Shown: positions 12,313 to 24,326, numbered from the stretch's first letter. The stretch: DNA of 64,000 nucleotides from Pegoplata infirma (GCA_963921195.1 OY992538.1:85931904-85995903); one strand, 5' to 3'. The notes: generated by a model from the sequence alone, not told the origin. Made by a program: numbers and translations.

Positions 12313-13000
12313 GAAAAAAAAATATTAAAACATTGAGAACCCCTGATGTAAACAATCAAGCAAGACAAGTGTTTTTTTATAATTTTAATTTTATAACCCA
12401 ACAAATCGACCTATAAACATACCAACAAAATTCCATTCATATATTTGCAGACTTGATCGTCTTCTTTTGATTGTCTCTTTTTTTAATATCGAGAGTAATT
12501 TTATTTTTTTAAATCTTGTTTATAATTTTTTTTTTATTAATTTAGTTGGAACGGTCAGTGAATACGGTTAACTTTACTAAAATATTTTGAGTAGGCCTTC
12601 AAATCGTTATAACTACTTGAGAATTAAGTAACTACAATTTTATGCGTTTTTTTTTTTTTTGTTTTAAAAAAGTGAAAGTTATTTAAACTTTATTTTTTTT
12701 TTTTTTTTTGACAATTGTGATTATAAAAGTTGTTGTCTTTTGATGGAAAATTATGAACTTAATTGATAAAAACGTGAACAAATGTACAACGAATTAAATT
12801 TTTTAAAGTTTTATAGGGGTTTTTTTAGAAACGATTTAAAAAAAGAAAAAATTTAAACTTTGAAATTTTCTTTTCAAATAAAGTAATTTAAATCAATAGA
12901 ATTGTGGCAACTCTAAAAAATAATAAATATAAACACAAACTTTACAGACGCGACGCTTATGACAGATGTTAAAAGTTATTTTGAAACTTAATTTAATTTT
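12313..13000. other. AT-rich, poly-T tracts, no gene seen
   Basis: Long T and A runs; no frame or element ends recognised. Confidence 0.4.
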
Positions 13001-13005
13001 TTATT

Positions 13006-13090
13006 AACATGATAATGTTTTTAGGCTGGTGTCTAATTTTAAAAAAGTTGCAGGACGCCACCTCAGTTTGACTATATAAGCTAACAACTA
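13006..13090 (+). repeat. fragment of tRNA-bearing element, 5' end
   Basis: Starts AACATGATAATGTTTTTAGG and includes GGACGCCACCTCAGTTTGAC. Nearly identical to 55365-55445 and to 46370-46449 on the - strand, where it forms one end of a longer element. Confidence 0.7.
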
Positions 13091-13204
13091 TTATTTTCAT
13101 TTTCTTAAAACCAAAAATCTTAATTACTTGGGTTTGTAACTTGGATAATAATTCACCTCGTGGTGAATAAACCCGTTTTTCACCAGCTGGTGAATAAAAA
13201 GTAA

Positions 13205-13425
13205 CATAAATATTTTTAAACAAAAAAAAAAAAAATTTCATAAATTTTTTTTCATAATTTTTTTTTTCATCAATTTTTTTTTTCATCAATTTTTTTCTTC
13301 CACCAATTTTTTTTTTCATCAAACGTTTTTTTTTATCTAATTTTTTTTATAATTTTTTTTTTTTTCATCAAACTTTTTTTTCATCAATTTTTTTTTCATA
13401 AAATTTTTTTCTTTTGAAATTTTTT
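13205..13425. repeat. poly-T / CATCAA microsatellite-like tract
   Basis: Irregular repeats of a T run followed by CATCAA or CATAAA. Continued at 14603-14960. The reading frames over it (rich in F or K) are compositional. Confidence 0.8.
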
Positions 13426-13426
13426 T

Positions 13427-13995
13427 ATACCCTCCACTTAGTGATATAGTGTATATATAAGTTTTTCATTCCGTTTGTAACTCATCGAAATATCGGTCTG
13501 GGACCCCATAAAGTATATATATTTATGATCCCCGATCGATTCTAAGACATTCTAGCGATGTCCGTCTGTCTGTGGAAATGGTGATCACGGCCAAAATATT
13601 ACACGGAAATGACTGAAACTTAACATATTTATTGGAAGTTCTCCCGAGAAGTTTGGTATTGCATTTGAGCGATATTGGTTCAGCGGTTCAAAAGTTATGA
13701 ACGAAAATGTAAGGACCCCTCAAAAATTTTAGTACATTCAACATTACCTAAAAATACAAAATGCTTTAATTCGACTGCTGGTTGACATATGTGAACAGAA
13801 TGGAACACCAAATGGTATTTTAACAAGTACGAACATATTTTTTGCAAAAAAAATAAAAAAATCGCGGATTTTTTTTTTCAAAAATTTTTTTTTTTCAAAA
13901 GTAATTTCCTTTTAAAAAAAGTTGTTTGCAATAATCTTTTTGAAATTGTGGAGGGTATCACTACATTCGGCAAGGCCAAATTTAACTTTTTTACT
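13427..13995 (+). repeat. dispersed repeat with ATACCCTCCAC start
   Basis: Starts TATACCCTCCACTTAG and ends GTGGAGGGTATC followed by ATTCGGCAAGGCCAAATTTA. Includes a GTCCGTCTGTC run. Same family as 10360-11158 in the other orientation; short internal length. Confidence 0.7.
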
Positions 13996-13996
13996 T

Positions 13997-14600
13997 CACT
14001 CAAAAAAAAAAAACTGTAAAGTTAACAAAAAATTTAGTTAAATTTAACTAAAAAAGCACCTGATTTTGGGCCAACTAAATTTTTAGTTAATTTAACTAAA
14101 AATATTTAGTTAACTTTTCGTAGAATGAATTTAGCAAAAAAAACCGTAACTTTAACTAAAAATTTAGCTGAAATTTCGTAACGTTTTTATGTACATATAT
14201 TAACAAAAAAATTAGTTGAATTCAGCTAAACTTTATGTTACTTTTCGTAAACTAAAATTTAGAAAATATTTTGTAAAAAATTAAAAGTTTATTTTTTATA
14301 TTTTTTCATCAGCTTAAGTAGAACTTATGAGATTTGCATAGGAGGCTTCACAAGAAATTCCACTTAACAAATTTGTTACGAAAAATCAGCAAATTAATTA
14401 GTAAAAATTCGTAAACTCAGTTTTGAAGTCAACAAAAAAAATTAATACAAAATTTGTTCAAAACTAGTATTTTCGTAAATTGAACTTAACTAAAAAAAGT
14501 AGTTAAAACGCTGATTTTAACTAAAAATTTCCTAAAAAGCCAGTAAACTCGAGTTAACAAAAAAAAATTTGTTAACTTTACAGTTTTATTTTTTTGAGTG
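13997..14600. mobile_element. MITE with CACTCA ends and TTAACT motifs
   Basis: Left end CACTCAAAAAAAAAAAACTG, right end TTTTATTTTTTTGAGTG; inside each end are GTTAACAAAAAATTTAG-type repeats in inverted orientation. It lies in the poly-T/CATCAA tract. No open frame. Confidence 0.7.
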
Positions 14601-14602
14601 TT

Positions 14603-14960
14603 GTTTTTTCATAAATTTTTTTTTCATAAATTTTTTTTTTTTTCATCAAAAATTTTTTTTCATCAACATTTTTTTATAATTTTTTTTTGTTTTTCATCAA
14701 ATTTTTTATTTCATTAGTTTTTTTTTTCATCAATTTTTTTTTCATCAACATTTTTTTTCATAAATTTTTTTTGATCATATTTTTTTTCATTATTTTTTTT
14801 TTCATCAAATTTTTTTATCAATTTTTTTCTCACCAAAAAAATATTTTTTTTCATATTTTTTTCATCAAAAACTTTTTTTCATTAAAATTTTTTTTCACCA
14901 AAAATGTTGGATTTATTAAATTTTTTTTAACATAATTTTGTTTTTCGTAAAAAAAAAAAT
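14603..14960. repeat. poly-T / CATCAA tract, right part
   Basis: Same irregular unit as 13205-13425. The 82-codon frame here is nearly all F and I and is not a gene. Confidence 0.8.
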
Positions 14961-14964
14961 CATT

Positions 14965-15410
14965 TTTTTTACCAAAACTACTTTTTCACCAATTTTCCAT
15001 TTGTTTATCAAATGTACATAAAACAAGTGAGAGTATTATATTCTTTGGTGCCGAATCTTTTATATTCTCCAAAATGTAAAAACACTTTTTTGCACTCACT
15101 TACGAAATGTACAGCTCTTTTGGTTTTTTAATGGGGTCCTCGACTGATATTTCAATTCGTTTTGCATGGAATAGCAAAGTAATATAACATTACTTTTTCT
15201 AAAAAAACTTTGCTTTGGCAAGTACACCCAAATCTTCCGCAAAACATTGTCGCAGACTAATACAGACTCGACATAAGTGACAGGTGTCAAAAAAGTATTC
15301 TTTAACCATATGGTTAATATTTTCAAATTATACTACGAATTATGTTAGAAAGAGATAACAGATATAACGCGCCATAAGAAAATTAGATGCCAGATCGGTT
15401 TTTGTTGTTT
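14965..15410. other. no gene seen; short duplicated flank at 15355-15395
   Basis: The block GATATAACGCGCCATAAGAA plus AATTAGATGCCAGAT recurs in diverged form at 17921-17961. Otherwise nothing recognised. Confidence 0.4.
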
Positions 15411-15424
15411 CAATCACTCCTAAG

Positions 15425-16935
15425 CAGGGTTGGTAACCGAAACGAATAACGGTATTGGTAACGGTATTGGTATTACATATTTTTTATATCGGTAACGGTA
15501 AAGGTAACGGTATTTTGGATTATTTAGGTAACGGTTAACCGTTACCGAAACAACGATACCGGTACGTACCGGTATTATGAATAAAATTTACCAAACATGA
15601 TAAAAAGTCACAAATTTGTTAAAAACACGTAAAAAATCAAAAATGTATTTAATAAAACTAAAAAACTGATAAATTTTGTGCATTTTCAACATATAATTAT
15701 ATAAAATATTAATTAACTCAGAATTTAATTAAAATATTCATGCAATATTGTAATTCAACAAATAAATTATTGATTTTTTACGTGTTTATCTGTCCAATCA
15801 GCAGAAATATCTGAAGTTTGAGCCATTTAAGAAATCTGCGGATTTTTGCTGACGCGGTCTGCTAAATTTCTGTCTGGATAAACAAGGTAGAGTTTGCAGA
15901 AAAATCTGTCAAGATCTTTAATTTGCTGATTTAAGATCTGATTTCAGATAAACAGCCTGAAAATCGAAATTGTATTTTATTTAAGTAAAATAAATATTTG
16001 TTTTTTGTTAAAAATTTTATAAAAGAAGCGAAGTTTTTTATTTTTACTAAACTTTCAAGAAAATTTTCTTACAAACAGGTCAATTTCTGTAAAATTATTA
16101 AAATAGTCAGCTGATTTTTTCACATTTGAGCAATTTTTAGTTGTAATCGTTTAAATTACACAAAAATAAAAAAAAAATGCCAAAAAATTTTTTTTTTGTA
16201 AAATTACAAAATAGTCTGCTAAAATTTGAAAAAAAATATTTTTTAAAATCACCATTTTTTAAAATTTATTGACAGAGAATTAAGTTTAAGTATTCATTTT
16301 AGCAGGAAAATATTTTAAAAGTTTTCTAATTCAAACTAAAAGTTGTTTTACAGAGTTTTTCTTCAGACTGTACGACTTGGGATCATTATGTATTTAATGC
16401 CAGACAACCACCTCTCCACGCTTACCTGCGTGGATGACAACGCCAGCAACACTTGAGCGATTCAGGGTTGTCACTTCTTTTATATTCCCGCTGAAAATGC
16501 TTACATTACGTGGCACTCACTTTACTCTTCAAAAATTTTTTAGATAAATTGCGAATGTGATTATTGATTGGACCGATTTCCACATAATTTAGTAAATTGC
16601 GAATTAAATCATTGGTTGGACATATTTTTTCATTGTTTTTTCACAAATAACATTCCGATTTACAATGAACAAAAATAAGTTTTTTTTTTTTATTTTAAGT
16701 TCATTAAGAATATTTTACTTTGTTTTTTATCTGCAAAAAATTTAAAATAAGTAATATTAAGACAACCGCAACAAAACCGATATAATACCGGTAAAAATCA
16801 GAATAAAGGTAATGGTTTTTTATCGGTAACGGTATTTAAAATTTTTTATTTCGGTATTGGTAACGGTAACGGTAGTCAATATTAAAGGGTTTTTAATCGG
16901 TAACGGTATTGAAAGGGTAACGGTAGCCAACACTG
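15425..16935. mobile_element. hAT-like element, GGTAACGGTA subterminal motifs
   Basis: Ends CAGGGTTGGTAACCG and CGGTAGCCAACACTG. The 8-bp target duplication CTCCTAAG is perfect (15417-15424 and 16936-16943). The first 180 bp and last 150 bp are clusters of GGTAACGGTATT, often overlapping, giving a large potential for hairpins. The AT-rich centre has no transposase. Non-autonomous. Confidence 0.9.
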
Positions 16936-17058
16936 CTCCTAAGTCGTAGAAAGTGTTGCCATGTTAGCGTAAAACGGACTAAAAACCGCTCTGTTTTCTC
17001 CTAAAATCGCTTAATTTCCCCCCATTTTTTCTTATAAAACTCTACTGTCGAGTCTGTA

Positions 17059-17825
17059 CACCCAAAAAAACGTGGGTATTCAATACTAAGGCTCTTATTC
17101 ATAATACTTATAAGTTATAACAGACTTATTGTAGGTTTATTTGACAATTGTTCCTGCAATATCTGTCAAATAAACCTACTTTAAATATATTTTAGGTTTT
17201 ATGAATAACCACATAAAAATTTTACTAATGAACTAATTTTTTAGTCCAAAATGATCTAGTGCAGGCGTTGGTAATCAATACTAAAATTTTTTACTAATAT
17301 TATTCAAAACCAGTAAAAATTACCAAGGTTGGCAATCGATACGCACCCAGAATAACGGAATTTGGCTATTGTACCGCAACCAGTAAAGATATGGACATTT
17401 TTAAAATCGAATATTAAAGTCGATTAAATTTCTGATATTTTTGATGTGTTACTTCGTGTTTGTACCGGTTGCTTTTCGAAATATAGGTCAATACCTTTAT
17501 AATACCGTTTGAAACGGTATTTTAAAGGTATTGGCCTATATAACCAAAATAAAGCGGTACAAATACAAAGCAACACATCAAAAATACTCGAAATTTCATC
17601 GACTTTCATAATCGCTTTTAAAAATGTACATATCTTTATTGGTTGCGGTACAATAGCCAAATACCGTTATTCTGGGTGCGTATCGATTGCCAACCTTGAA
17701 AATTACTAATTTTAGTACTTTGAAGATACTAAAAAACTACCGTACTACTGGTAATTAGTAACTTATTAGTAGATTTTGGTACCAAATCACTTACTAATAT
17801 TTTTACTGCAGAATTATTTTGAGTG
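17059..17825. mobile_element. TA MITE (CACCCAAAA family), host of a nested hAT element
   Basis: Left end CACCCAAAAAAACGTGGGTA, right end GAATTATTTTGAGTG, flanked by TA. A shorter uninterrupted relative is at 28593-28824, sharing AAGGACCTAGTGCAG-like and TTTTTAGTAGATTTTGGTAC blocks. The copy here contains a palindromic insertion near 17090-17215 and the 375-bp hAT-like foldback at 17324-17698. Confidence 0.75.
17324..17698. mobile_element. 375-bp foldback hAT-like element, copy 1
   Basis: Almost the whole element is two complementary arms beginning CAAGGTTGGCAATCGATACG. The target duplication AAAATTAC is perfect (17316-17323 and 17699-17706). Copy 2 at 62764-63138 has the same length. The overlapping frames at 17424-17709 read into each other because of the palindrome and are not genes. 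Confidence 0.9.
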
Positions 17826-17838
17826 TATATAGTCTGTG

Positions 17839-17895
17839 ACATTGTCATGATTTAATGTTTTGGGCAAGAGCACAAAATTCGCAGGCATTTTTTGT
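17839..17895 (+). repeat. fragment of tRNA-bearing element, 3' end
   Basis: ATTGTCATGATTTAATG... GGGCAAGAGCACAAAATTCG... GCATTTTTT matches the ends near 56845-56890 and, on the - strand, 43081-43130. Confidence 0.6.
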
Positions 17896-17965
17896 TTATG
17901 ATTGTGGAAGAAAAATTAAAGTTATATAACGCGTCATTAGAAAAATAGATGCCAGATTTATTTTT

Positions 17966-18126
17966 ACTAGCGGTTCTCACCCTTGATAGAAAACATAAAA
18001 AGAAAAACAAGAAAATGTTTGACAGATACAACAACAAAACACATGTATTTCTGTCAAACATTTTCTTGTTTTCTTCATTTCTCCGATTCTTTTTTTGTTT
18101 TCTATCAAGGGTGAAAACCGCTACTG
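17966..18126. mobile_element. small foldback MITE
   Basis: Arms are TAGCGGTTCTCACCCTTGAT and a complementary right arm ending ATCAAGGGTGAAAACCGCTA; the match continues inward through ACAAGAAAATGTTTGACAGA. The two frames over it (17852-18169 and 17949-18149) come from the palindrome. Confidence 0.8.
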
Positions 18127-18129
18127 TTT

Positions 18130-19010
18130 TACTCTTTTGGAAATTGTGAATAACGTTTGCGTGTGTCATACGTGAGTGAATTAATTTTTCTCAGCTAATT
18201 ATGACTAAGTGTTAGTAGAACAAACTTAGCAAGTGAATTATTTAGTACGTGTACGTATACGTGATTAAAAAATTTCCTCGTAAGTAGAGTCAAAAATTTT
18301 TCAGACTTATCTCAAGCTTATACCTTATAAAAAAGAATACTAGTGGGCTCGCAAAAGAATTGTTGATAAATAGCTCAAAAATGTATAAATATAATTAACA
18401 CACCCATATAATTGTTGTAAAATAACATTTTAATGGCCTTAAAGTTTATACTTAATTGGTTTATATTGCAAAAATAAGCATTTTACATTTTTTTAATTAA
18501 TATTAAAATCACTTCCCTTATTTAAATTCAGTGCAAACATTTTATCTCGTTGTCGATTGATAAACGATACCGAAGATTATGGTGGAGAATAATATTAAAA
18601 ATTACTAATTATAATTTATTTAAATGTTAATTAAACAATGACATTAATATAATTTATTAGCAAAAGGCTTCTGCCAAAAGCATTTTCCAACAAATTATAA
18701 TCTTATCATTTATTTATAATACTAGTACATCTTAATATTTTAAAACTAAAGTTTTAGGAAAGATTTAAAGAAACAAATTAATTTTTTTTATCACATTTAC
18801 TAAAATATTAAAGTATTTTTAAAATAGCTATTAAAAATCGTCTAAATTAATATTATTAGTAGCATTTGTCAACACTAGTCTTTTTTCATGTTAAAAATAA
18901 TTTCACTAAAGATCTTGCTTATAGCTAAGTACTCCGTTCGATTTCAGGGGAAAAAATCTTTAACATAAACTTTTCCAATATTAAAAAAATTTTATGTTTT
19001 GAGGGCTTGG
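18130..19010. other. AT-rich, no gene seen
   Basis: No frame above background. A short relic near 18925-18960 (AGTACTCCGTTCGATTTCAG) matches the start of the repeat at 12030. Confidence 0.4.
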
Positions 19011-19063
19011 TCCACAAAAAATGAAGATGCTTTCTCATTCTGCTCTGTTGGCGTCATGGCATT

Positions 19064-19180
19064 CTGTTTGGCGTCATGGCATTTTTGGAGATTAGGGGAG
19101 ATTTATTGTTCTTGATCACCACTATCACCCAAGAACAATAAATCTCCCCTAATCTCCAAAAATGCCATGACGCCAAACAG
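19064..19180. repeat. perfect 51-bp inverted repeat with 15-bp loop
   Basis: Left arm 19064-19114 (starts CTGTTTGGCGTCATGGCATT), right arm 19130-19180 exactly complementary. Part of the arm sequence also occurs outside: GGCGTCATGGCATTCTG just before, and GGGAGATTTATTGTTCTTGG at 19319-19338. It would fold into a long RNA hairpin if transcribed. Confidence 0.9.
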
Positions 19181-19329
19181 AGACATCAGTTTATTTTGTG
19201 CCTAAGTAAGTGATGCCGAGACGCCAAAACGCAAAAAACACCTGACACCCTTTCATTTTGGCCTATGTAAGAAACGCCAAACTTATTTTGGCGTTAGAAG
19301 ATTGAATATCCTCTTAAGGGAGATTTATT

Positions 19330-20690
19330 GTTCTTGGATCTCACTAGATCATTGAAATAAGCCTGACTGCCTCTGACACTGCATAAAGCTCCGCCTGAAA
19401 AATATTACAGCTGACCTGTATCCTTAAACTGTGTTCAATTCCCAGTTTCTCACAGTGGACACCGCTACCTGTTCCCTGAAGCATCTTTGATCCATCCGTT
19501 TAGACTACGATGTGATGTTCCCCCACAGGTGGATTTTCCCAGAATACCATAGATGGTATTTCAGTTGTTATACCTGCATCCCATACGATATGTGGACTCA
19601 TATAATCAGTCACACAGTCCTAATATCAATGGTTTCGTATGAATTTTGTGTGTCCATAATCCCGAACCTTTAGCACACTATTTTTACCTAGTCTCAGCTG
19701 TGTCCTAAGTGCGTATTCCTGGATATAATGACAAAAGGCAAGTCCAGAATCCTACTAGAGCATGTGTGGATGTTGTCCTTCGTGCTCCAGTGATACTTAA
19801 GGCAGCTACTCATTTTTACAATATGCCACCACCTGTGTTGGTCTAACAATTGCCGTGAATATCCAGTGTATAAGTCTTGGTCTTAGACCCCATGTGTTTC
19901 CAATAATTTTCTGACACGAATACATGTCTGCATACGCCTTTATCAATCTCTCCTTAAGGCTTTCGAGCCAGTTCAATTTCCTATCAAATATTATGCCAAG
20001 AAACTTGGCAGTATCCGAAAGTGTCAGACACGTTCCCCCAATATGTGGTATTCGAAATTCAGGTATTTTACTTTTTCTTGTGAAGATAACCGTTTCCGTT
20101 TTCTGAGGATTTATTCCTAGTCCACAGGACGAAGCCCACTTGAGCAGCGATGAAAGAGCACGCTCCATAATGTCGGATATTGTGGCCAGGGATATCTCTC
20201 TTGCCAAAATTACTATGTCGTCGGCATAAGCTACTACCTTCACTCCGTATTTTTCCAGCCTTAATTAAGCATCATTTAATACCAGGATCCACAGTGTTGG
20301 TGAGATGACAGCAGCTTGGGGAGTAACTCTAGTCGCCATTGCCTTTACTGATTCCCCTCCTATTTCGCTTCAATTATTATACACCATTGGTACATTACCT
20401 GAATTGACTCTTTAGTCAATTTCTCTATTGCCCCAGATTTTATATTATTAAATGCTCCTTCAATATCAAGGAAGCATGCCAGAGTATATTCGCCATAATT
20501 AATGGTTGCCTCAATATTCAGGCGTGCTGGTTTCCCGAGAGTTCCATTGCACACATGCTATTCCTCAAGTGGTCTTCCAGAATTCTCTCTAGTGTCTTTA
20601 GTAGAAAAGTTGATAGACTGATTGGCTTATAGTCCATGGCGCTACTATGTTGTATGTGGAAACTCAACATATCACGTGATTGTGAAGGAC
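19330..20690 (-). pseudogene. LINE remnant: reverse transcriptase and RNase H
   Basis: Read on the - strand, the order is: reverse-transcriptase motif A region CFLDIEGAFNNI (near 20500-20430), a degenerate TPQGG-type box read as RVTPQAAVISPTLW (near 20340), the catalytic box VAYADDIVIL (near 20235), FLGIIFDRKLNW further on, and an RNase H start DGSKMLQGTGSGVHCEKLG with QAELYAVSEA (near 19505-19390). This is the layout of an R1/LOA/I-type non-LTR retrotransposon. Stops and frame changes between the blocks, and the replaced GG in TPQGG, show that it is dead. The longest piece is 19806-20243 (145 codons). It lies a few hundred bases upstream of the HMG-CoA synthase coding region, in opposite orientation. 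Confidence 0.85.
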
Positions 20691-20974
20691 TGTAAGTGGA
20701 AAAACAAATTGCGTGAATAAGTGGTGTGTGTACGATTTATGGCTGAGTTAGTGTCTCTTCACAATACAGCAGCAAGCAGCAGAAAGCAAAATTTTTACAT
20801 TTTTATTTTTTATAAGTCTTTTTATTTTTTATAAGTCTTGTGGTTTTATATTGGATAATTTGCACTTTTATCAATTAAAATAATCTAAAAATATCATTAA
20901 AATTCCGGAAATCTTCTATTTAGATTTTTAATTTTTTTTTTCTCAAAAGTATTGAATATAAAATTATTAATTTC

Positions 20975-20996
20975 TTAATTTTCTTTTTCTTTGCAG
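20975..20996 (+). promoter_or_regulatory. likely 3' splice site of a 5' UTR intron of HMG-CoA synthase
   Basis: A pyrimidine-rich tract TTTTCTTTTTCTTTGCAG ends at 20996, about 80 bp before the ATG at 21076. The spacing and form suggest that the coding exon begins with a short UTR piece at 20997 and that a non-coding first exon lies upstream. The first exon itself was not located. Confidence 0.55.
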
Positions 20997-21075
20997 ATCC
21001 TGTTTATTTTTTTTTTATAATAACCTCCTATCCCCCGTACTAATTTATAAATCCTTCAAATAAAACAAATTAAAA

Positions 21076-22461
21076 ATGTGGCCTGAAAACGTTGGTATTT
21101 TAGCCATTGAGGTTATATTTCCCTCTCAATATGTAGATCAAACTGAATTGGAACAATTTGATGGTGCTTCGGCTGGCAAATATACCATTGGTTTGGGTCA
21201 GGCCAAAATGGGATTCTGCTCCGATCGTGAAGATGTGAATTCACTATGTCTAACAGTTGTAAATCGCCTTATGGAAAGACATCAAATTAAAGCCGCCGAT
21301 ATAGGACGCTTAGAAGTTGGCACCGAAACTATAGTAGATAAGTCCAAATCTGTCAAATCGGTGTTAATGCAACTATTTGCCGACAGTGGTAATACCGATA
21401 TTGAAGGTATTGATACAACAAATGCGTGTTATGGCGGTACAGCAGCTTTATTTAATTCAATTAATTGGATTGAATCATCATCATGGGATGGACGTTTAGC
21501 TTTAGCGGTTTGCGCTGATATAGCAGTTTACGCTAAGGGTGCTGCCAGACCCACTGGAGGTGCTGGTGCCATAGCCATGTTAGTGGGACCAAATGCGCCG
21601 TTAGTACTTGAAAGAGGCCTAAGGGCTTCTCATATGGAACACGCTTATGATTTTTATAAACCAGATTTAAGCTCAGAATATCCTACAGTCGATGGTAAAT
21701 TATCGATACAATGTTATTTATCTGCTTTGGATACCTGTTATCAGTTATATCGTAAGAAATTTGAAAAACTTAATCCCAAGAATGAAACAGATGGTTTGGA
21801 TAATTTCGATGCCATAATATTTCATACACCCTTCTGTAAATTAATACAAAAATCTGTGGCTCGTCTGGTCTTCAATGATTTCTTATTGACGGCGGATGAA
21901 ACAAAACGTGCCGCCAAATATCCAGATTTAGAGAAATTTAATAATTCTACTTTGGCCTCAACATACTTTGATCGTGATGTGGAGAAAGCTTTTATGACCA
22001 ATTTTGCACAAGTTTTCGATACAAAAACAAAAAATTCTTTACTGCTGGCCAATCAAGTGGGTAATATGTATACACCTTCGGTATATTCCGGTTTAGTATC
22101 ATTGCTGGTCAATGAAAAACCCGAAAATTTAGTAGGCAAACGTATTGCTGTGTTCTCGTATGGTTCCGGTCTAGCTGCCTCTATGTATTCTATTAAAGTG
22201 ACCTCAAGCTCCGAAGTCTTCCAAAAGTTCTTAACAAAATTAGACTATGTATTGCCTATGCTAAGTTCACGCGAAAAAGTTGAACCGCAGGCATTTTCTG
22301 ATTTAATGGAGGTGCGAGAGAAAAATAATCATGTTGCTCCATATACGCCCACGGGTAGCATTAGTGCTTTATTCCCGGGCACCTACTACCTCAAGAGTGT
22401 TGATGATATGCATCGACGTACTTATGAACGCACACCAACCATTTCAAATGGTGTACATTAA
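21076..22461 (+). CDS. Hmgs: hydroxymethylglutaryl-CoA synthase, complete
   Basis: The enzyme condenses acetyl-CoA with acetoacetyl-CoA to HMG-CoA, the step before HMG-CoA reductase in the mevalonate pathway; insects use this for isoprenoids and juvenile hormone but not for sterols. The 461-residue product has the usual length of the cytosolic form and no leader peptide. The catalytic triad is visible: Glu84 in [12 protein letters not shown], Cys118 in NACYGGTAA, His250 in [12 protein letters not shown]. The glycine-rich [10 protein letters not shown] (residues 363-372) near the C-terminal part is also typical. The start fits: the ATG follows AAATTAAAA, and [15 protein letters not shown] is the family's N-terminus. 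The coding region has no intron. Neighbours are repeats only. Very sure of the family; the symbol follows the fly gene. Confidence 0.97.
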   Translation: MWPENVGILAIEVIFPSQYVDQTELEQFDGASAGKYTIGLGQAKMGFCSDREDVNSLCLTVVNRLMERHQIKAADIGRLEVGTETIVDKSKSVKSVLMQLFADSGNTDIEGIDTTNACYGGTAALFNSINWIESSSWDGRLALAVCADIAVYAKGAARPTGGAGAIAMLVGPNAPLVLERGLRASHMEHAYDFYKPDLSSEYPTVDGKLSIQCYLSALDTCYQLYRKKFEKLNPKNETDGLDNFDAIIFHTPFCKLIQKSVARLVFNDFLLTADETKRAAKYPDLEKFNNSTLASTYFDRDVEKAFMTNFAQVFDTKTKNSLLLANQVGNMYTPSVYSGLVSLLVNEKPENLVGKRIAVFSYGSGLAASMYSIKVTSSSEVFQKFLTKLDYVLPMLSSREKVEPQAFSDLMEVREKNNHVAPYTPTGSISALFPGTYYLKSVDDMHRRTYERTPTISNGVH

Positions 22462-23560
22462 GAGAATAAACAAAAATAAGTGAAGAACAAAGTAAAATAC
22501 AATTAGCTTTACAATAATTTTATGTTAAATGTTTGGAAATTGTTTGAAATATATAACAATTTAGGAGTTTTAGTAAGGGGGAAAGTAATGTCTCAGAGTA
22601 AGCTAGAACTGTTGATTTCTAAGCACGAGAATATCGAGAATATTCTTTTCTAAACCCTGCGACTTTGAACTTCTTCTGACATTAAAATGTTTCATTTGCT
22701 TAAAAAAAGTATAAAAAAACTGTAAAAGTTTTTAAGAGTTTGGTTTAGTTCTTCTAGAGGAAAATTTTTTTCCCGGTTGCCTATTTACAAACTTAACCAG
22801 CTTATGAATTATAAGGCATATTCGTGCCAAACTTCAGGAGGTATAATGTATTTTGGCCTCCTAAACACGAATCTGTCATCAGAAAAGTTGTATCAAATCG
22901 CCTTCTCGAGATATAGGCATTTTAATTTTTTGTGGACCAAGCCCTTAAAACCGAAAATTGTTTAATATTGCAAACCCGTATGTTAAAGTTATTCATATTT
23001 TTTTTATACGAATTCCCAATAAAGTTACCTAAATTTTGCAAGAAATCCGGACTCGATACGATTAAGGATACCATCAGGATACAGGAATTTCAAAATGTCC
23101 CTTTTTTGGTTACATCCTTATAAAATTCCGAATTTTTCAAGAAATTTCCTGTTCAGTGCAGATATGTAAAGAAGACACTCCAATAAAGAGAACCTGTGGT
23201 TAAAATCCAAAATCCATTGAGTATATCCAAAAATATTTGCATAGGAAGTCAAACTTTTGAACCAAATTTTTCGTAAAAATTTTTATGTTTTTTTTTTTGG
23301 TAAAATTAAAAAAAAAAAAATAAAACACATTTCCTAAAGTATTTTTGCCTCCTAAACACGAATCTAATATCAGAAAAATTGTATCACATCGTCTTCTCGA
23401 GATATAGTAATTTTCAATTTTTGCGGACCAAAAAAAAAAAAATTTTTTTCGCGGAATTTTTTTTTTTATTTTTTTGCTCACAAAATCTTTTTGACATTGT
23501 GGAGGATATTAATACATTCGGCAAGGCCGAATTTAACATTTTTTCTTGTTTGCAATATAA
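22462..23560. other. 3' flank of HMG-CoA synthase and dispersed repeat
   Basis: An AATAAA lies at 22465-22470, too close to the stop codon to be the obvious poly(A) signal; the true end of the mRNA cannot be placed. From about 22790 a dispersed repeat holds two copies of a block with CCTCCTAAACACGAATCT (22857 and 23348) and ends GTGGAGGATATT ... ATTCGGCAAGGCCGAATTTA (23501-23535), the tail of the ATACCCTCCAC family. Confidence 0.6.
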
Positions 23561-23792
23561 CTGTACTGTTGTGTCTGTTCTAGTCTATGACTATGCAGTG
23601 ATTCTTTTGCTCAGTCTATTAAGGGCTCGTTACTCAATTGGTAACGCAACAAAAGTACCAGTAACAAATCAGCTGTTCGTTTTTGTCATATGGCAATACA
23701 TCGCTACCTCAAAATACGAACGTCGTATGTAATTTTTTTTTTCAACAAAAATATTCGGAGTCAAAAACGCTAATAACGCCTTTTCAAATATA

Positions 23793-24326
23793 CACTTAGA
23801 AAATTATCTAAGTTACTACATGCTAGTTATTTGTATATTTTACAGTAGTCAGTTGTTTTTGTATGAAAAATATCAAACAACTATTTCTGTTAGTTATTTT
23901 AATTCTTTTTTTTGGACAACTAACAAAAAAGTACTGTGATGTAGTAACAGTTATTTAAAGTAATTAATTTAATTTTTTTTATATCTGAAAAATTTTTAAA
24001 TTTTTTTTTCCAAAAAATAAAAATAAATTTTCGTTTTTTTTTATTTTCACAACTTTTTGAAAAAAAAAATTTGGTCTTCAAGTTTTTTTTGAAAAATTTT
24101 TGGAAAAAAAAATATATATTGATTATTTAATTTTTACTACATTTTAGTTGTTTTGACTACAAATGTTAGTAGTTTTTACTACATAAGTCAGTTGTTTTTT
24201 GTCAGTTAAAATAACTAACATTGTTAGTTGATTTAACTGAAAAAGTAGTTGACCCCAAAACAACTTACAAAGTAGTTATTTTAACTGACATTTTCAGTTG
24301 ATTTTACTAACATAATTTTTTGAGTG
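23793..24326. mobile_element. TA MITE, CACTCA/GTTAGT family
   Basis: Ends CACTTAGAAAATTATCTAAG and ACATAATTTTTTGAGTG, flanked by TA. The right half has the family's inverted clusters such as AACTACTTACAAAG and TTGACCCCAAAACAACTTAC. Relatives in this window: 25188, 37705, 38750, 39075, 50652, 55059, 57480, 63155. About 530 bp, no coding capacity. Confidence 0.85.

Noticed and set aside
14687..14935. 82-codon frame rich in F and I
   Set aside because: Product of the poly-T/CATCAA tract.
17852..18169. Frames of 105 (-) and 66 (+) codons
   Set aside because: Both are read from a foldback element and mirror each other.
21822..22052. 76-codon - frame inside the HMG-CoA synthase gene
   Set aside because: Antisense shadow of the real coding region.
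22465..22470. AATAAA as poly(A) signal of HMG-CoA synthase
   Set aside because: It begins 4 bases after the stop codon, and AATAAA is frequent by chance in this AT-rich DNA; not convincing.
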